A stretch of 64,000 nucleotides of DNA from Maritimibacter alkaliphilus (GCF_019801605.1 NZ_JAHVIT010000002.1:1116001-1180000); one strand, 5' to 3'. Shown: positions 9,342-17,821, counted from the stretch's first letter. Numbers and translations are program-made. Notes: generated from the sequence alone by a model not told the origin.

Positions 9342-9397
9342 ACAATTGCCGAGATGTTGTAGGTGGGGAAAAAGATGCCCACTACATGGGCAATTGT
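9342..9397. other. Long imperfect inverted repeat upstream of the carboxypeptidase gene
   Basis: ACAATTGCC (9342-9350) pairs with GGCAATTGT (9389-9397), and the interior (GTAGGTGGG against CCCACTAC with small bulges) extends the pairing to a hairpin of about 56 bases. It lies in the AT-richer gap 9247-9530 between two minus-strand genes, about 100 bases upstream of the carboxypeptidase start. It could be a structured 5' leader, a processed RNA, or a protein-binding dyad. No gene was recognised in the gap. Confidence 0.5.
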
Positions 9398-9530
9398 GGC
9401 GGGAATGTGTCGCCTTGCAGAGGTGCAATCCCGCGTCTGCACCCGAGAATCAACTGTATACAGCTCAATCTGTGCGTGCATCTTGTGCAAACCGCAGGGG
9501 CGTGCCCGGTCCCGCCGTGGCAGGGTGGCC

Positions 9531-10232
9531 TCAGTGCAGCCCGGCGAGGAGATCGGGCAGGCCGCCGAGGTCTTCGAGCCGGCCATAGCGCGCCCGGCCC
9601 ACCGGCTCCTCCGCGTGTTCCAGCGCCCAGGTGACGCCGTGCGGGACATAGGTGCCCCAGCCACCGGCATCGAGCACGGGGACCACGTCGGATTTCAGCG
9701 AGTTGCCGACCATCATGGCGCGGTCCGGCGCGACGCCGTGGCGTTGGAAGATCTCGCGGTAGACCGGCTCGGTCTTGTCCGAGACGATCTCGACCCCGTC
9801 GAAGAGGTCGCCGAGGCCGGACTGCGCCAGCTTGCGCTCCTGATCCAGCAGGTCACCCTTGGTGATCAGCAGGATGGTGTAGTCGTCGGCCAGCGCCTCC
9901 ACCGCGTCCTGCGCATGGGGCAGCAGTTCGATGGGGTGCTGAAGCATCTCCTGCCCGGCGGCGATGAGCTGCGAGATGACGGAGGCGGGCACCTTCTGGT
10001 CGGTCACCTCGATGGCGGTCTCGATCATCGAGAGGACGAAGCCCTTGATGCCGAATCCGTAGTGCCCGAGGTTGCGCCGTTCCGCCGCCAGCAGCCGGTC
10101 GGCAAGGTGGTCGCGCTCGGCATAGTCGGCCAGCAGATCCGCGAATCGCTCCTGCGTGAGCTGGAAGAACCGCTCGTTGTGCCAGAGCGTGTCATCCGCA
10201 TCGAAGGCGATCGTGGTCAATTTCTGCGACAT
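9531..10232 (-). CDS. HAD superfamily hydrolase
   Basis: A 233-residue haloacid dehalogenase-fold phosphatase candidate. The start [10 protein letters not shown] was chosen because the motif I nucleophile region FDADDTLW follows directly, which is typical of this family; longer in-frame starts would add residues with no homology-like pattern. Other motifs: the LLITKGD region (motif II), Lys in [12 protein letters not shown] (motif III), and [10 protein letters not shown] (motif IV). The helical cap after motif I indicates a C1-cap HAD such as the YjjG-like group. The substrate is unknown. It is divergent from clpS. Confidence 0.88.
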   Translation of the reverse strand: MSQKLTTIAFDADDTLWHNERFFQLTQERFADLLADYAERDHLADRLLAAERRNLGHYGFGIKGFVLSMIETAIEVTDQKVPASVISQLIAAGQEMLQHPIELLPHAQDAVEALADDYTILLITKGDLLDQERKLAQSGLGDLFDGVEIVSDKTEPVYREIFQRHGVAPDRAMMVGNSLKSDVVPVLDAGGWGTYVPHGVTWALEHAEEPVGRARYGRLEDLGGLPDLLAGLH

Positions 10233-10351
10233 TGTCCCCGGCTCCCGCTGCGGCCCTCTTTTCTCGCAGGGCGGCAAGGTTATATACACTCGTCATGGCG
10301 GATACCTCTTTCACAGCATCGAACGCAATGGCGACGGGACGGCTCTTCAGC

Positions 10352-10672
10352 ATGTCGACGGACAAGGACCAGGATGACGACGGCACCTCCGTCGTGGTCG
10401 AGACGCGGCCGAAGACCAAGCGGCCGCCGCTCTACAAGGTGCTTCTTCTGAACGACGACTACACGCCGATGGAATTCGTCGTGGCCGTGCTGGAGCGCTT
10501 CTTCGGCATGACCCACGCGCAGGCCTTCGAGGTCATGCTGACCGTGCACAAGAAGGGCGTGGCCGTGGTTGGCGTGTTCAGCCACGAGATCGCCGAGACC
10601 AAGGTGGCGCAGGTGATGGACTTCGCGCGCCGTCATCAGCATCCGCTGCAATGTACCATGGAAAAGGAATAG
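10352..10672 (+). CDS. clpS: ATP-dependent Clp protease adaptor ClpS
   Basis: The N-degron adaptor that delivers proteins with bulky N-termini to ClpAP. The core is unmistakable: [19 protein letters not shown], then [22 protein letters not shown] and [12 protein letters not shown], ending [12 protein letters not shown]. The 106-aa start [10 protein letters not shown] gives the normal family length. In-frame ATGs at 10295 and 10328 would add 19 or 8 residues, and the one at 10295 lies just after a TATATAC box, so a leaderless longer form cannot be excluded. clpA is not adjacent. The downstream methyltransferase starts ten bases after the stop. Confidence 0.93.
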   Translation: MSTDKDQDDDGTSVVVETRPKTKRPPLYKVLLLNDDYTPMEFVVAVLERFFGMTHAQAFEVMLTVHKKGVAVVGVFSHEIAETKVAQVMDFARRHQHPLQCTMEKE

Positions 10673-10682
10673 GCCACCGGCC

Positions 10683-11684
10683 ATGACGGGGCTGCGTTTG
10701 TCTCTCGCGCTCGACGAGGGTGGGCTTGTCCTGCCGGACGTCGGGCGTATCGCCGTGTTCGCGCCGCGCGCGGATCACGACCTCTCGGCGCTGCCCAAGG
10801 CGCGCCTTCATCTGATCACCGGGATGTACCCCGACCATGCCGCCCTGCGCGGGCAGGGCTATGACTGCGCGACCGCGCCCGAGGGGCCCTATGCCGCCGC
10901 TCTGGTCTGCCTGCCGCGGGCCAAGGCACTGGCGCAGGGCCTGATCGCGCAGGCCGCCAGCCTGACCGACGGGCCCGTGATCGTCGACGGGCTGAAGTCC
11001 GATGGCGTGGATAGCCTGCTCAAGGCCTGCCGCAAGCGGGCCGACGTCTATGGCCCGGTGAACAAGGCCCACGGCAAGCTCTTCTGGTTCACGGGCGGCG
11101 ATTTCGCCGACTGGACCGGCACCGGCGAGACCGCGCTGGAGGGGGGCTTCGTCACCACGGCAGGGGTCTTCTCGGCCGACGGGATCGATCCGGCCTCGCA
11201 GCTTCTGGCGGACAGCCTGCCGGCAGAGATCGGGGCGCAGGTCGCGGATCTCGGCGCGGGCTGGGGCTATCTCTCGGCGCGTATCCTTCAGCTGAAAGGC
11301 GTCCGCGCCCTGCACCTGGTCGAGGCGGACCATGCCGCGCTGGATTGCGCGCGGCGCAATATCGACGACCCGCGGGCGCACTTCCACTGGGCCGATGCGA
11401 CCGCGTGGCAGGCGCCGGCCAAGCTGGACGCGGTGGTGATGAACCCGCCGTTCCACACCTCGCGCGCCGCCGATCCCGAACTGGGGCGCCGTTTCATCCA
11501 GTCCGCGGCGCGGCTGCTGGCGCCGCGCGGGCGGCTCTGGCTGGTGGCAAACCGCCATCTGCCCTATGAGGCGACCCTCTCTGCGCATTTCGGCGAATCG
11601 ACCGAGGTCGCAGGCAATTCGCGCTTCAAGATACTGCTGGCGTCGAACCCATCTCGCCAGTGGCGCGTTGATCGCCTAGCCTGA
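10683..11684 (+). CDS. Class I SAM methyltransferase, RsmC/RlmG-like
   Basis: A 333-residue protein with the two-domain layout of the RsmC family (16S rRNA m2G1207 methyltransferase): an N-terminal degenerate methyltransferase-like half and a catalytic C-terminal half. The SAM-binding motif I is DLGAGWGYLS and the N6/N2 methylation motif is NPPFH, followed by a Trp-containing helper (LWLVANRHLPYE). The exact target guanosine cannot be read from sequence; RsmC and RlmG are both possible. It starts ten bases after clpS and is probably co-transcribed. Confidence 0.85.
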   Translation: MTGLRLSLALDEGGLVLPDVGRIAVFAPRADHDLSALPKARLHLITGMYPDHAALRGQGYDCATAPEGPYAAALVCLPRAKALAQGLIAQAASLTDGPVIVDGLKSDGVDSLLKACRKRADVYGPVNKAHGKLFWFTGGDFADWTGTGETALEGGFVTTAGVFSADGIDPASQLLADSLPAEIGAQVADLGAGWGYLSARILQLKGVRALHLVEADHAALDCARRNIDDPRAHFHWADATAWQAPAKLDAVVMNPPFHTSRAADPELGRRFIQSAARLLAPRGRLWLVANRHLPYEATLSAHFGESTEVAGNSRFKILLASNPSRQWRVDRLA

Positions 11685-11710
11685 CCGGACGCGCTGCGAA
11701 AGGAAAACGC

Positions 11711-12511
11711 ATGTCATTTTCGATTGCCGGCAAGACCGCCATCGTGACCGGGGCCGCCAACGGCATCGGCTTCGCCATCGGCAAGCACTTCGCCGACCGG
11801 GGCGCGAATGTCGTCTTCGCGGACGTGGACGAGGATCGCCTGCGCGAGGAACTGGGGGAGAATGGCAGCATCGAGAACGTGCGCTACTTCGCCGGGGACC
11901 TGCGCGAGAAGCTGACCATCGCCAACCTGCTGTCGGCCACGATAGACGCCTTCGAGAAGGTGGACATCCTCGTGAACGGGTCGCGCCAGTGCCTGCCCGC
12001 CGATCCCCTGAACCCGGATGACGACGCGGTGCAGACCCTGCTGCAGCAGAACCTGATCACCTCGCTGCGCCTGACGCAGCTGATCGCCAAGCGGATGATC
12101 AAGCAGTCCGAGGGCGAGGACGAGGGCAGCGCGGGGGCGATCGTGAACATCTCCTCCATCGCTGCGCGGCGGACCCATCCGGACCTGATGGCCTATTCGG
12201 TCTCGACCGCGGCACTGGACCAGATGACCCGGTCGATGGCCGTGGCGCTGGCGCCGCACCGCATCCGCGTGAACGCGGTGGCCTTCGGCTCGGTCATGTC
12301 GGCCAGCCTGAAGACGACGCTGAAGGACAACAGCGAGTATCGCGAGACCATCGAGGACGCCACGCCGCTGTCGCGGATCGCCTCGCCGGGGGAACTGGCC
12401 GAAGCGGTGCAGTACCTCGCCTCCGATGCCTCCGGCTTCATGACCGGGCAGATCATGACGGTCGATGGCGGTCGCACGCTGCTCGACCCGGTGGACGTGC
12501 CCGCGCACTGA
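11711..12511 (+). CDS. SDR-family protein with non-canonical active site (YxxxT)
   Basis: A 266-residue short-chain dehydrogenase fold. The cofactor motif TGAANGIG is intact at the N-terminus, and SSIAARR and VNAVAFGSV match the usual Ser and PG-like regions. The catalytic segment reads YSVSTAALDQ, so the position of the invariant Lys in YxxxK is Thr (codon ACC near 12218), and the NNAG segment reads VNGSRQ. It could bind nucleotide without classical hydride-transfer chemistry. My recollection is that relatives with YSxSTAALDQ exist in other Rhodobacterales, so this may be a conserved variant rather than decay. The start follows an AAAGGAAAACGC Shine-Dalgarno. Confidence 0.85.
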   Translation: MSFSIAGKTAIVTGAANGIGFAIGKHFADRGANVVFADVDEDRLREELGENGSIENVRYFAGDLREKLTIANLLSATIDAFEKVDILVNGSRQCLPADPLNPDDDAVQTLLQQNLITSLRLTQLIAKRMIKQSEGEDEGSAGAIVNISSIAARRTHPDLMAYSVSTAALDQMTRSMAVALAPHRIRVNAVAFGSVMSASLKTTLKDNSEYRETIEDATPLSRIASPGELAEAVQYLASDASGFMTGQIMTVDGGRTLLDPVDVPAH

Positions 12512-12607
12512 GCCGGGGCGGGCAAGGGCAGGGTGAACAGAGCGGAAGTGATGTCTGCGCACCCCGTCCATGTCTTCTGACTGCGCCATCTTATCCACTG
12601 ACCACCC

Positions 12608-12627
12608 GCCCGGCCGATAGGCCGGGC
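12608..12627. terminator. Hairpin in the gap before hemF, no U-tract
   Basis: GCCCGGCC / GGCCGGGC with a GATA loop forms a strong stem about 95 bases after the SDR stop. It lacks a T-run on either strand, so termination is only a possibility. The remaining gap 12512-12850 shows no gene and no recognisable FNR-type dyad; it must hold the hemF promoter. Confidence 0.35.
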
Positions 12628-12850
12628 AGCGTCGACCCGCCCCCCGTCGCCATTGAAGCTCGGACCAATGGCGCGCCAATGACGACCGGCGCTATCGCGC
12701 CACCCCGCGGGACGGCGCTGCCCTACGTGGTGGATCGCCGGCGTTTGCATCAGGCCCCTCCCACGCGCAGCGGGCCCGTCCCCCCGCGGCGTTTCGCATC
12801 TGGCCTGACCTTCCGCCACCTGATACCTCCCGTGCCAACCGGAGGCCCAG

Positions 12851-13741
12851 ATGACCGAGATGCAAGACCAGAAGACCCGCGCCAGCCAGTGGTTCCGCGC
12901 CCTGCGCGACGAGATCGTCGCCACCTTCGAGGCGCTGGAGGACAGCCAGACCGAAGGCCCGTTCCGCGATCAACCGGCGGGCCGTTTCGAGGTGACGCCG
13001 ACGAAACGCGCGGCCGCCGACGGCAGTGATGCGGGCGGCGGGCTGATGAGCGTCATGCGCGGCGGCCGTGTCTTCGAGAAGGTCGGCGTCAACGTCTCCA
13101 CCGTCTACGGCACCTTGGGTGACCGGGCGCAGGCGGCCATGGCCGCGCGCAAGGGCCTGCCGGGCATGACCGAGGACCCGCGGTTCTGGGCCTCGGGCAT
13201 CAGCCTCGTCGCCCATATGCAGAACCCGCACTGCCCGGCGGTCCACATGAACACCCGCATGTTCTGGACCCCCCATGGCTGGTGGTTCGGCGGCGGATCG
13301 GACCTGAACCCCTGCCTCGAAAAGGCCGAGGACACCGCGCATTTCCATGCCGTGCAGAAGGCCCATTGCGATCCCCATGGCGCCGATCTCTACCCGCGGT
13401 TCAAGGACTGGGCGGACGAATATTTCTACATCCCGCACCGGCACCGGGCGCGCGGGGTCGGGGGGATCTTCCTCGACGACTACTGCACCGGCGACTGGGA
13501 GGCGGACTTCAGCTTCATCCAGGACGTGGGCCGGGCCTTCCTGCCCGCCTTCGTCCCCCTGACCGAGCGCAACCGGACCCTGCCCTGGACCGAGGCCGAC
13601 AAGGAGGCGCAGCTGGTGCATCGCGGTCTCTATGCCGAGTACAACCTCGTCTATGACCGGGGCACCAAGTTCGGGCTGGAGACCGGGCACGACGCCAACG
13701 CGGTGCTGATGTCGCTGCCGCCACTGGCCAAGTGGATCTGA
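12851..13741 (+). CDS. hemF: Oxygen-dependent coproporphyrinogen III oxidase
   Basis: Converts coproporphyrinogen III to protoporphyrinogen IX using O2 in the cytosol. At 296 aa it has the family's usual length, with the signature regions GGGLMSVMRGGRVFEKVGVN, ISLVAHMQNPHCPAVHMNTR, WWFGGGSDLNP and HRARGVGGIFLDDY, and the C-terminal LVYDRGTKFGLETG. The ATG at 12851 follows CCGGAGGCCC; a second in-frame ATG three codons later is possible. It stands apart from hemE/hemC (19.5-21.9 kb). Confidence 0.96.
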   Translation: MTEMQDQKTRASQWFRALRDEIVATFEALEDSQTEGPFRDQPAGRFEVTPTKRAAADGSDAGGGLMSVMRGGRVFEKVGVNVSTVYGTLGDRAQAAMAARKGLPGMTEDPRFWASGISLVAHMQNPHCPAVHMNTRMFWTPHGWWFGGGSDLNPCLEKAEDTAHFHAVQKAHCDPHGADLYPRFKDWADEYFYIPHRHRARGVGGIFLDDYCTGDWEADFSFIQDVGRAFLPAFVPLTERNRTLPWTEADKEAQLVHRGLYAEYNLVYDRGTKFGLETGHDANAVLMSLPPLAKWI

Positions 13742-13795
13742 CACGCAAGGCCCGACACGCAGGGCCCGACACGCAGGGCCCGACACGCAGGGCCT
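13740..13795. repeat. Four tandem copies of a 14-bp unit
   Basis: The unit GACACGCAGGGCCC is repeated four times head to tail, the first copy with one mismatch and the last with one. It begins at the hemF stop codon, so the terminal TGA of hemF is part of unit 1. It is a minisatellite-like array with no spacers, not a CRISPR. Confidence 0.9.
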
Positions 13796-13834
13796 GACAG
13801 GCGGCCATGACGACCCGCCGGATGCGCAAACGAA

Positions 13835-13858
13835 AACGGGCCCCCGCAGGGGCCCGTT
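13835..13858 (-). terminator. Terminator between hemF and the sensor kinase gene
   Basis: The perfect stem AACGGGCCCC / GGGGCCCGTT has a CGCA loop. On the minus strand it is followed by TTCGTTTGCG. It lies seven bases beyond the kinase stop and may also stop hemF transcripts. Confidence 0.82.
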
Positions 13859-13864
13859 CGCGTT

Positions 13865-15628
13865 TCAGATATCGTCGTCCTCGGGCTCCGGGGGCGGGGC
13901 CTCCTCCTCGGTCTCGGTGAAGCCGCGCAGGGCGATCTCCAGCGAGAGCCGGTAGGAGGTATCCGTCGCCTCGGTTTCGGGGCGCGAGCCGAGCTGCATC
14001 GAGAAGGCCTGGATCAGCTGGTTGCCGAGGCCGGTGCTGTCGGTCACCTCGTCCTCCGGGTCGAGACGTTCGCCGCGCGAGTTCTCGATCTCGAAGAGGA
14101 AGAGCCCGTCCGAAACCTGCTTGAGCGAGACCCGGATCCAGGGCTTCGACCCGTCCAGAGGCCGGCCGAGGTATTTCACCGCGTTGGTCGCGGCCTCGGT
14201 CGCCAGCAGCGATAGCGGCACGGCCTGGTCGGGGTAGAGGATCATCGGCTCGAAATCGAGCTTCACGTCGATCGGCTCGCTGTTGGGCAGGGCGCTGCGC
14301 AGGGTCTGCTTCAGCACGTCGTCCAGCAGGCTGTCGGCCCGCAGGCTGGCCAGCCGCGAGGTGTGGTAAAGGTTCGAATGCACGGTCGCGAGGCCCAGAA
14401 CCCGGTCCTGCACCCGGCGCAGGGTGCGCCGCGTCTCGGGGGAGCGGGCCTTGCGGATCTCCATGTTCATGATCGAGGCGATGAGCTGGAGGTTGTTCTT
14501 CACCCTGTGGTGCACCTCCTTCAGCAGCACGTTCTTCTCGTGCAGGCCGTTTTCCAGCTCTGCCGTGTCCCGGGTGATCCGCTCGGCCATCCGGTCGAAG
14601 GTCTCTTCCATCTGGCGCAACTCGGCGGGGGCGCGAATGCTTTCCACCTCCTCGAACACGGCGGACCCGGGCTCGCCGTTGCCGAAGCGGCGCATCTTGG
14701 AGCGCAGCTTGCGAATGTGGCGGATCACCAGCCGGTGCACGGCGACATAGGCCACCACGAGGCTGACCAGCCACATCAGTACCGGGAAGGCGAGGGTGGC
14801 GCGGCTTGCGAAGGCCCAGCTGTTCTCGCTCCGCACGGGATCCCAGACGGCGATCACGACGACGACGCCCGGCACGATGGGCATCAGCGAGTAGGAACGC
14901 CGCTGATCATCGCCGTCCTGTGCGGTGAAGGCGGTGGCGCGACGGTAGAGGAAGGACGACGGATCGCGCTGTGTGGGCAGCAGCTTGGCGGCCTCGGCCT
15001 CGGGCAGGGAGGAGAGCACGACCTGACCTTCCTGGTTCAGGGTGATCACGTCGATCGGGTGCTGAACGCCCTCGAAGTTCGCATCGAGCCGCAGGTTCTC
15101 ATGCAGCATCGAGAGCGAGACGAAGCCGATGTAGGTGTTCCCCTCGTAGACCGGCTGGGCGATGATCAGCACCGCGTCCCCGGTGACGCGCCCGCGCTGC
15201 AGGGCCTCGATCCGGGGGCGGGGCGAGTCCGCCATCGTCAGCGCCGTCTCGGAGGTGCGGAAATCGGCGGGCTGGTTGCGCGAATTGCACGTCGAGATGC
15301 CTTCGACAGGGATGAAGGCGGCATAGGAATAGAAGGGGTGGGCCCGGGTGAAGCCCTGCATCAGGTCACTGCAGGCCGCCCCGTCGTCCCTCTGCGGAAC
15401 GACGGCGCCGCCCAGAACCCGGGCGGCGGCGAAGCCTTCGTAGATCACGTCGCTCTGGCCTTCGACGGCGGCGAGCGTGGCGCCCAGAAGGGCTGAGCGC
15501 GCAAGCTCGTCCGCCTGGGACACCACGTTCCGCGTCTGGTAGAGCGCGATGAGCCCAAGGGGGAGCAGCGCGACCGAGAGCATCGCGACGACGCGAACCC
15601 CCAGCCGCTCAGTGAGGCGAAATTTCAT
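13865..15628 (-). CDS. Sensor histidine kinase, HisKA_2/HWE type, of the general stress locus
   Basis: A 587-residue membrane kinase. Two membrane segments (about residues 12-30 and 277-297) bracket a periplasmic sensor of about 245 residues with dCACHE-like features. A HAMP-like linker then leads to the HisKA_2 dimerisation/phosphoacceptor box KEVHHRVKNNLQLIAS (His373/His374) and a C-terminal ATPase domain with the N-box region TEAATNAVKYL. The tail is acidic and Pro-rich. It starts ten bases after ecfG and is the third gene of nepR-ecfG-kinase. By analogy with PhyK and related kinases it probably phosphorylates PhyR, encoded divergently next door. Confidence 0.9.
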   Translation of the reverse strand: MKFRLTERLGVRVVAMLSVALLPLGLIALYQTRNVVSQADELARSALLGATLAAVEGQSDVIYEGFAAARVLGGAVVPQRDDGAACSDLMQGFTRAHPFYSYAAFIPVEGISTCNSRNQPADFRTSETALTMADSPRPRIEALQRGRVTGDAVLIIAQPVYEGNTYIGFVSLSMLHENLRLDANFEGVQHPIDVITLNQEGQVVLSSLPEAEAAKLLPTQRDPSSFLYRRATAFTAQDGDDQRRSYSLMPIVPGVVVVIAVWDPVRSENSWAFASRATLAFPVLMWLVSLVVAYVAVHRLVIRHIRKLRSKMRRFGNGEPGSAVFEEVESIRAPAELRQMEETFDRMAERITRDTAELENGLHEKNVLLKEVHHRVKNNLQLIASIMNMEIRKARSPETRRTLRRVQDRVLGLATVHSNLYHTSRLASLRADSLLDDVLKQTLRSALPNSEPIDVKLDFEPMILYPDQAVPLSLLATEAATNAVKYLGRPLDGSKPWIRVSLKQVSDGLFLFEIENSRGERLDPEDEVTDSTGLGNQLIQAFSMQLGSRPETEATDTSYRLSLEIALRGFTETEEEAPPPEPEDDDI

Positions 15629-15638
15629 AGGATGTGGT

Positions 15639-16196
15639 TCACCCTGCGTTTTGCGAGTTCGCGGCGATCACCGCCATCGTGGACTGGTCTGTCAGGTCGA
15701 GGCTTTCGTGATCCTCGAGATGCATCAGCTCTGCGAGACGGGCACGCCCGCGATTGGCCCGGCTCTTGATCGTGCCGATGGCGCATTTGCACATCTCCGC
15801 CGCCTCTTCGTAGGAGAAGCCCGAGGCCCCCACGAGGATCAGGGCTTCGCGCTGCTCGGGCGGCAGTTTGGCGAAGGCGACCTCGAAGTCCTTCATCGCC
15901 AGCCGGCCGTCGTGGTCGGGCTTGGAGGCGAGGTTGGCAGAGAAGGTCCCGTCGACGTCCGCGACTTCGCGGCTCGTCTTGCGGCGGCTGGAATAGAAGG
16001 TGTTCCGGAGAATGGTGAAGAGCCACGCGCGCAGGTTGGTGCCCTGTTCGAACTTGTCGAACTTGGACCATGCCTTGACGATGGTATCCTGCACGAGGTC
16101 ATCCGCCTCGGCGCTGTTGCGACACAGCGACATGGCGAAGGCCCTGAGGGCAGGCAGATGCTCCACGATCTCGTCGCGCGGATCCATAGCGCTCAT
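15639..16196 (-). CDS. ecfG: EcfG-type (ECF15) RNA polymerase sigma factor
   Basis: The alternative sigma factor of the alphaproteobacterial general stress response, 185 aa. The sigma-2 region is RNSAEADDLVQDTIVKAWSK, with NLRAWLFTILRNTFYSSRRK. The sigma-4 region is LPPEQREALILVGASGFSYE, then EAAEMCKCAIGTIKSRANRGR. The start overlaps the nepR stop by four bases (ATGA), implying translational coupling to its anti-sigma factor. A matching EcfG promoter precedes nepR, so positive autoregulation is likely. Confidence 0.95.
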   Translation of the reverse strand: MSAMDPRDEIVEHLPALRAFAMSLCRNSAEADDLVQDTIVKAWSKFDKFEQGTNLRAWLFTILRNTFYSSRRKTSREVADVDGTFSANLASKPDHDGRLAMKDFEVAFAKLPPEQREALILVGASGFSYEEAAEMCKCAIGTIKSRANRGRARLAELMHLEDHESLDLTDQSTMAVIAANSQNAG

Positions 16197-16351
16197 TTGC
16201 TGGTATCTCCGTCCGCGTTCTGCTGTTTCAGCTGAGCGAGGAGAAGCTTGAAACGATCCGGAAGCTCTTCTTCGACCTTGGCCTGATAGACACGCTTCAG
16301 GTTCTCGTCGATTTGCCTCTGGACGTTATCGTATTCATTGTCGTGCGCCAT
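16193..16351 (-). CDS. nepR: NepR anti-sigma factor
   Basis: A 52-residue anti-sigma factor that holds EcfG until phosphorylated PhyR displaces it. The conserved helix pair is QRQIDENLKRVYQAKVEEEL followed by PDRFKLLLAQLKQQ. The start MAHDNEYD was chosen over an upstream ATG because it gives the normal length and leaves room for the promoter at 16397-16421. It overlaps ecfG by four bases. Confidence 0.93.
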   Translation of the reverse strand: MAHDNEYDNVQRQIDENLKRVYQAKVEEELPDRFKLLLAQLKQQNADGDTSK

Positions 16352-16396
16352 AGTATTCCACTGACTTGACCGTTTGCCCGAAATATTTGGGAACAA

Positions 16397-16421
16397 AACG
16401 CCCAGACCCGTGTTGGGTTCC
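16397..16421 (-). promoter_or_regulatory. EcfG-dependent promoter of nepR-ecfG
   Basis: On the minus strand GGAAC (16417-16421) is followed by exactly 16 bases and then CGTT (16397-16400), the EcfG consensus. Transcription would start about 35-40 bases before the nepR ATG. A weaker plus-strand arrangement (GGAAC 16390-16394, TGTT 16 bases later) faces phyR. Confidence 0.82.
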
Positions 16422-16451
16422 CAGAAAGTTCGAAAAAAGGTGACCTGGCCA

Positions 16452-17264
16452 ATGAACCACCCGATAGCCTCCGAAGACTTCGTGATGAACGTCGCTCAGG
16501 AGCTGCCCTTCCTGCGCAGGTATGCGCGGGCCCTGACGGGGAGTCAGACCTCGGGCGACAACTATGCCGCCGCCACGCTCGAAGCCATGCTTGAGGATCC
16601 CGACCTGGTGGATCGCAGCAAGGCAACGAAGGTGGCGTTGTTTGGCGCCTTCCACGCGATCTGGACCTCCTCCGGCGCACCGGTCGCCGAGGGCGAGGTC
16701 GGTATCGCGGCGCGGGCGCAGAAGCACCTCGCCAAGCTGACCCACAACACGCGCGAGGCCCTGCTGCTGCGCACGATCGAGGAATTCAGCTTTGCGCAGA
16801 TCGGCGAGATCATGAAGGTCTCGGAATCCGAGGCGCAGGAACTGGTGCGCATCGCCCAGACCGAGCTTGCCGGCACGATCACCGGCAAGGTCATGATCAT
16901 CGAGGACGAGGCGATCATCGCCATGGACCTTCAGTCGATCGTCGCCGAGATGGGCCATGGCGTCACCGGCGTCGCCCGCACCCGCGACGAGGCCGTGAAG
17001 CTGGGCAAGGCCGAGCGTCCGGACCTGATCTTCGCCGACATCCAGCTGGCCGACAATTCCTCGGGCATCGATGCGGTGAACGACCTGCTGCGCGAGATGG
17101 GCGATATCCCGGTGATCTTCATCACCGCCTTCCCCGAGCGGCTGCTGACCGGCGAGAAGCCGGAGCCGGCGTTCCTGATCACCAAGCCCTACACCGAGGA
17201 GCAGGTGCGTCTGGCCGCGAGCCAGGCGATGTTCTTCTCCTCGACCGAGACCCTGCAGGGCTGA
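16452..17264 (+). CDS. phyR: General stress response regulator PhyR
   Basis: An anti-anti-sigma response regulator of 270 aa. The N-terminal sigma-like domain (about 1-135; ELPFLRRYARALTGSQ..., FSFAQIGEIMKVSESEAQEL) mimics EcfG and binds NepR. The C-terminal receiver has acidic residues EDE at 151-153, phospho-acceptor Asp196 (IFADIQLAD), Thr in FITAFPE, and Lys in ITKPY. The start MNHPIASEDF gives the normal length and follows AAAAGGTGACC; longer in-frame starts run into the divergent promoter. It is divergent from nepR-ecfG. Confidence 0.95.
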   Translation: MNHPIASEDFVMNVAQELPFLRRYARALTGSQTSGDNYAAATLEAMLEDPDLVDRSKATKVALFGAFHAIWTSSGAPVAEGEVGIAARAQKHLAKLTHNTREALLLRTIEEFSFAQIGEIMKVSESEAQELVRIAQTELAGTITGKVMIIEDEAIIAMDLQSIVAEMGHGVTGVARTRDEAVKLGKAERPDLIFADIQLADNSSGIDAVNDLLREMGDIPVIFITAFPERLLTGEKPEPAFLITKPYTEEQVRLAASQAMFFSSTETLQG

Positions 17265-17463
17265 ACGCCCGCGGAGCTTCTGTTCTGACCTGCTGCGCCG
17301 CGCGATCCCGGGATTGCGCGGCGTTTCCATGTGGAGCGTCCCGCTGCGGACCGCTTTGCCGCGGTGCGCTGCTCCGGGTGTCTCATGGGGCATCATCGGA
17401 GCCATCACCGGTACCGTCACAGGGATCCAACAGTACAGGGAACGAGAAGGGCGTCGGGACGTA

Positions 17464-17493
17464 GAAAGGGCGGCCTCCTCAAGCCGCCCTTTC
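17464..17493. terminator. Bidirectional terminator between phyR and the DUF1328 gene
   Basis: An 11-bp stem GAAAGGGCGGC / GCCGCCCTTTC has an 8-nt loop, and the T-rich ends are built into the stem. It separates convergent genes. The rest of the gap 17265-17518 shows nothing I recognise. Confidence 0.75.
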
Positions 17494-17518
17494 GCTTGTC
17501 ATATCGTCCCGTCATTGC

Positions 17519-17689
17519 TTAGGGCGTGCGGCCCCGCACGGCCCGGGCGATCATCGCCACGACGAAGAGGACGAGGAAGATCACGAAGAGAATTTGCGCG
17601 ATCCCGGCGGATGCCGAGGCGATGCCACCAAAGCCAAAGACGGCTGCGATGATCGCCACGACAAGGAAGGTGAGTGCCCAATACAGCAT
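17519..17689 (-). CDS. DUF1328 family small membrane protein
   Basis: 56 residues, almost entirely hydrophobic: [20 protein letters not shown], then [20 protein letters not shown] and a short basic tail. This is the DUF1328 (YtjA-like) pattern of two membrane helices. The Shine-Dalgarno AAAGGAAAG lies seven bases before the ATG. Function is unknown; family members are often stress-induced, and here a near-consensus EcfG promoter lies upstream, next to the stress regulators. Confidence 0.9.
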   Translation of the reverse strand: MLYWALTFLVVAIIAAVFGFGGIASASAGIAQILFVIFLVLFVVAMIARAVRGRTP

Positions 17690-17741
17690 GGTCTTTCCTT
17701 TCGTTACAACTTGATGCGCGCTCCGCATCGACTGTGGAAAG

Positions 17742-17767
17742 AACCGCGTTGACGCCCCGGAAGTTCC
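17742..17767 (-). promoter_or_regulatory. Possible EcfG promoter of the DUF1328 gene
   Basis: On the minus strand GGAAC (17763-17767), 17 bases, then GGTT (17742-17745). The -35 is perfect but the -10 deviates from CGTT by one base. The predicted start is about 45-50 bases upstream of the DUF1328 ATG. Confidence 0.5.
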
Positions 17768-17790
17768 CGAAATTTTTTTCGTCACCGGCG

Positions 17791-17815
17791 GGAACCAGCC
17801 TGCTCCGGGCGCGTT
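17791..17815 (+). promoter_or_regulatory. EcfG promoter driving a short transcript (predicted sRNA)
   Basis: GGAAC (17791-17795), exactly 16 bases, then CGTT (17812-17815) on the plus strand. No protein-coding frame starts downstream before a strong terminator at 17859-17910. Confidence 0.75.
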
Positions 17816-17821
17816 AGGAAG

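Noticed and set aside
13740-13795. Possible CRISPR array because of regular repeats.
   Set aside because: The units abut with no spacers, are only 14 bp, and no cas gene is near.
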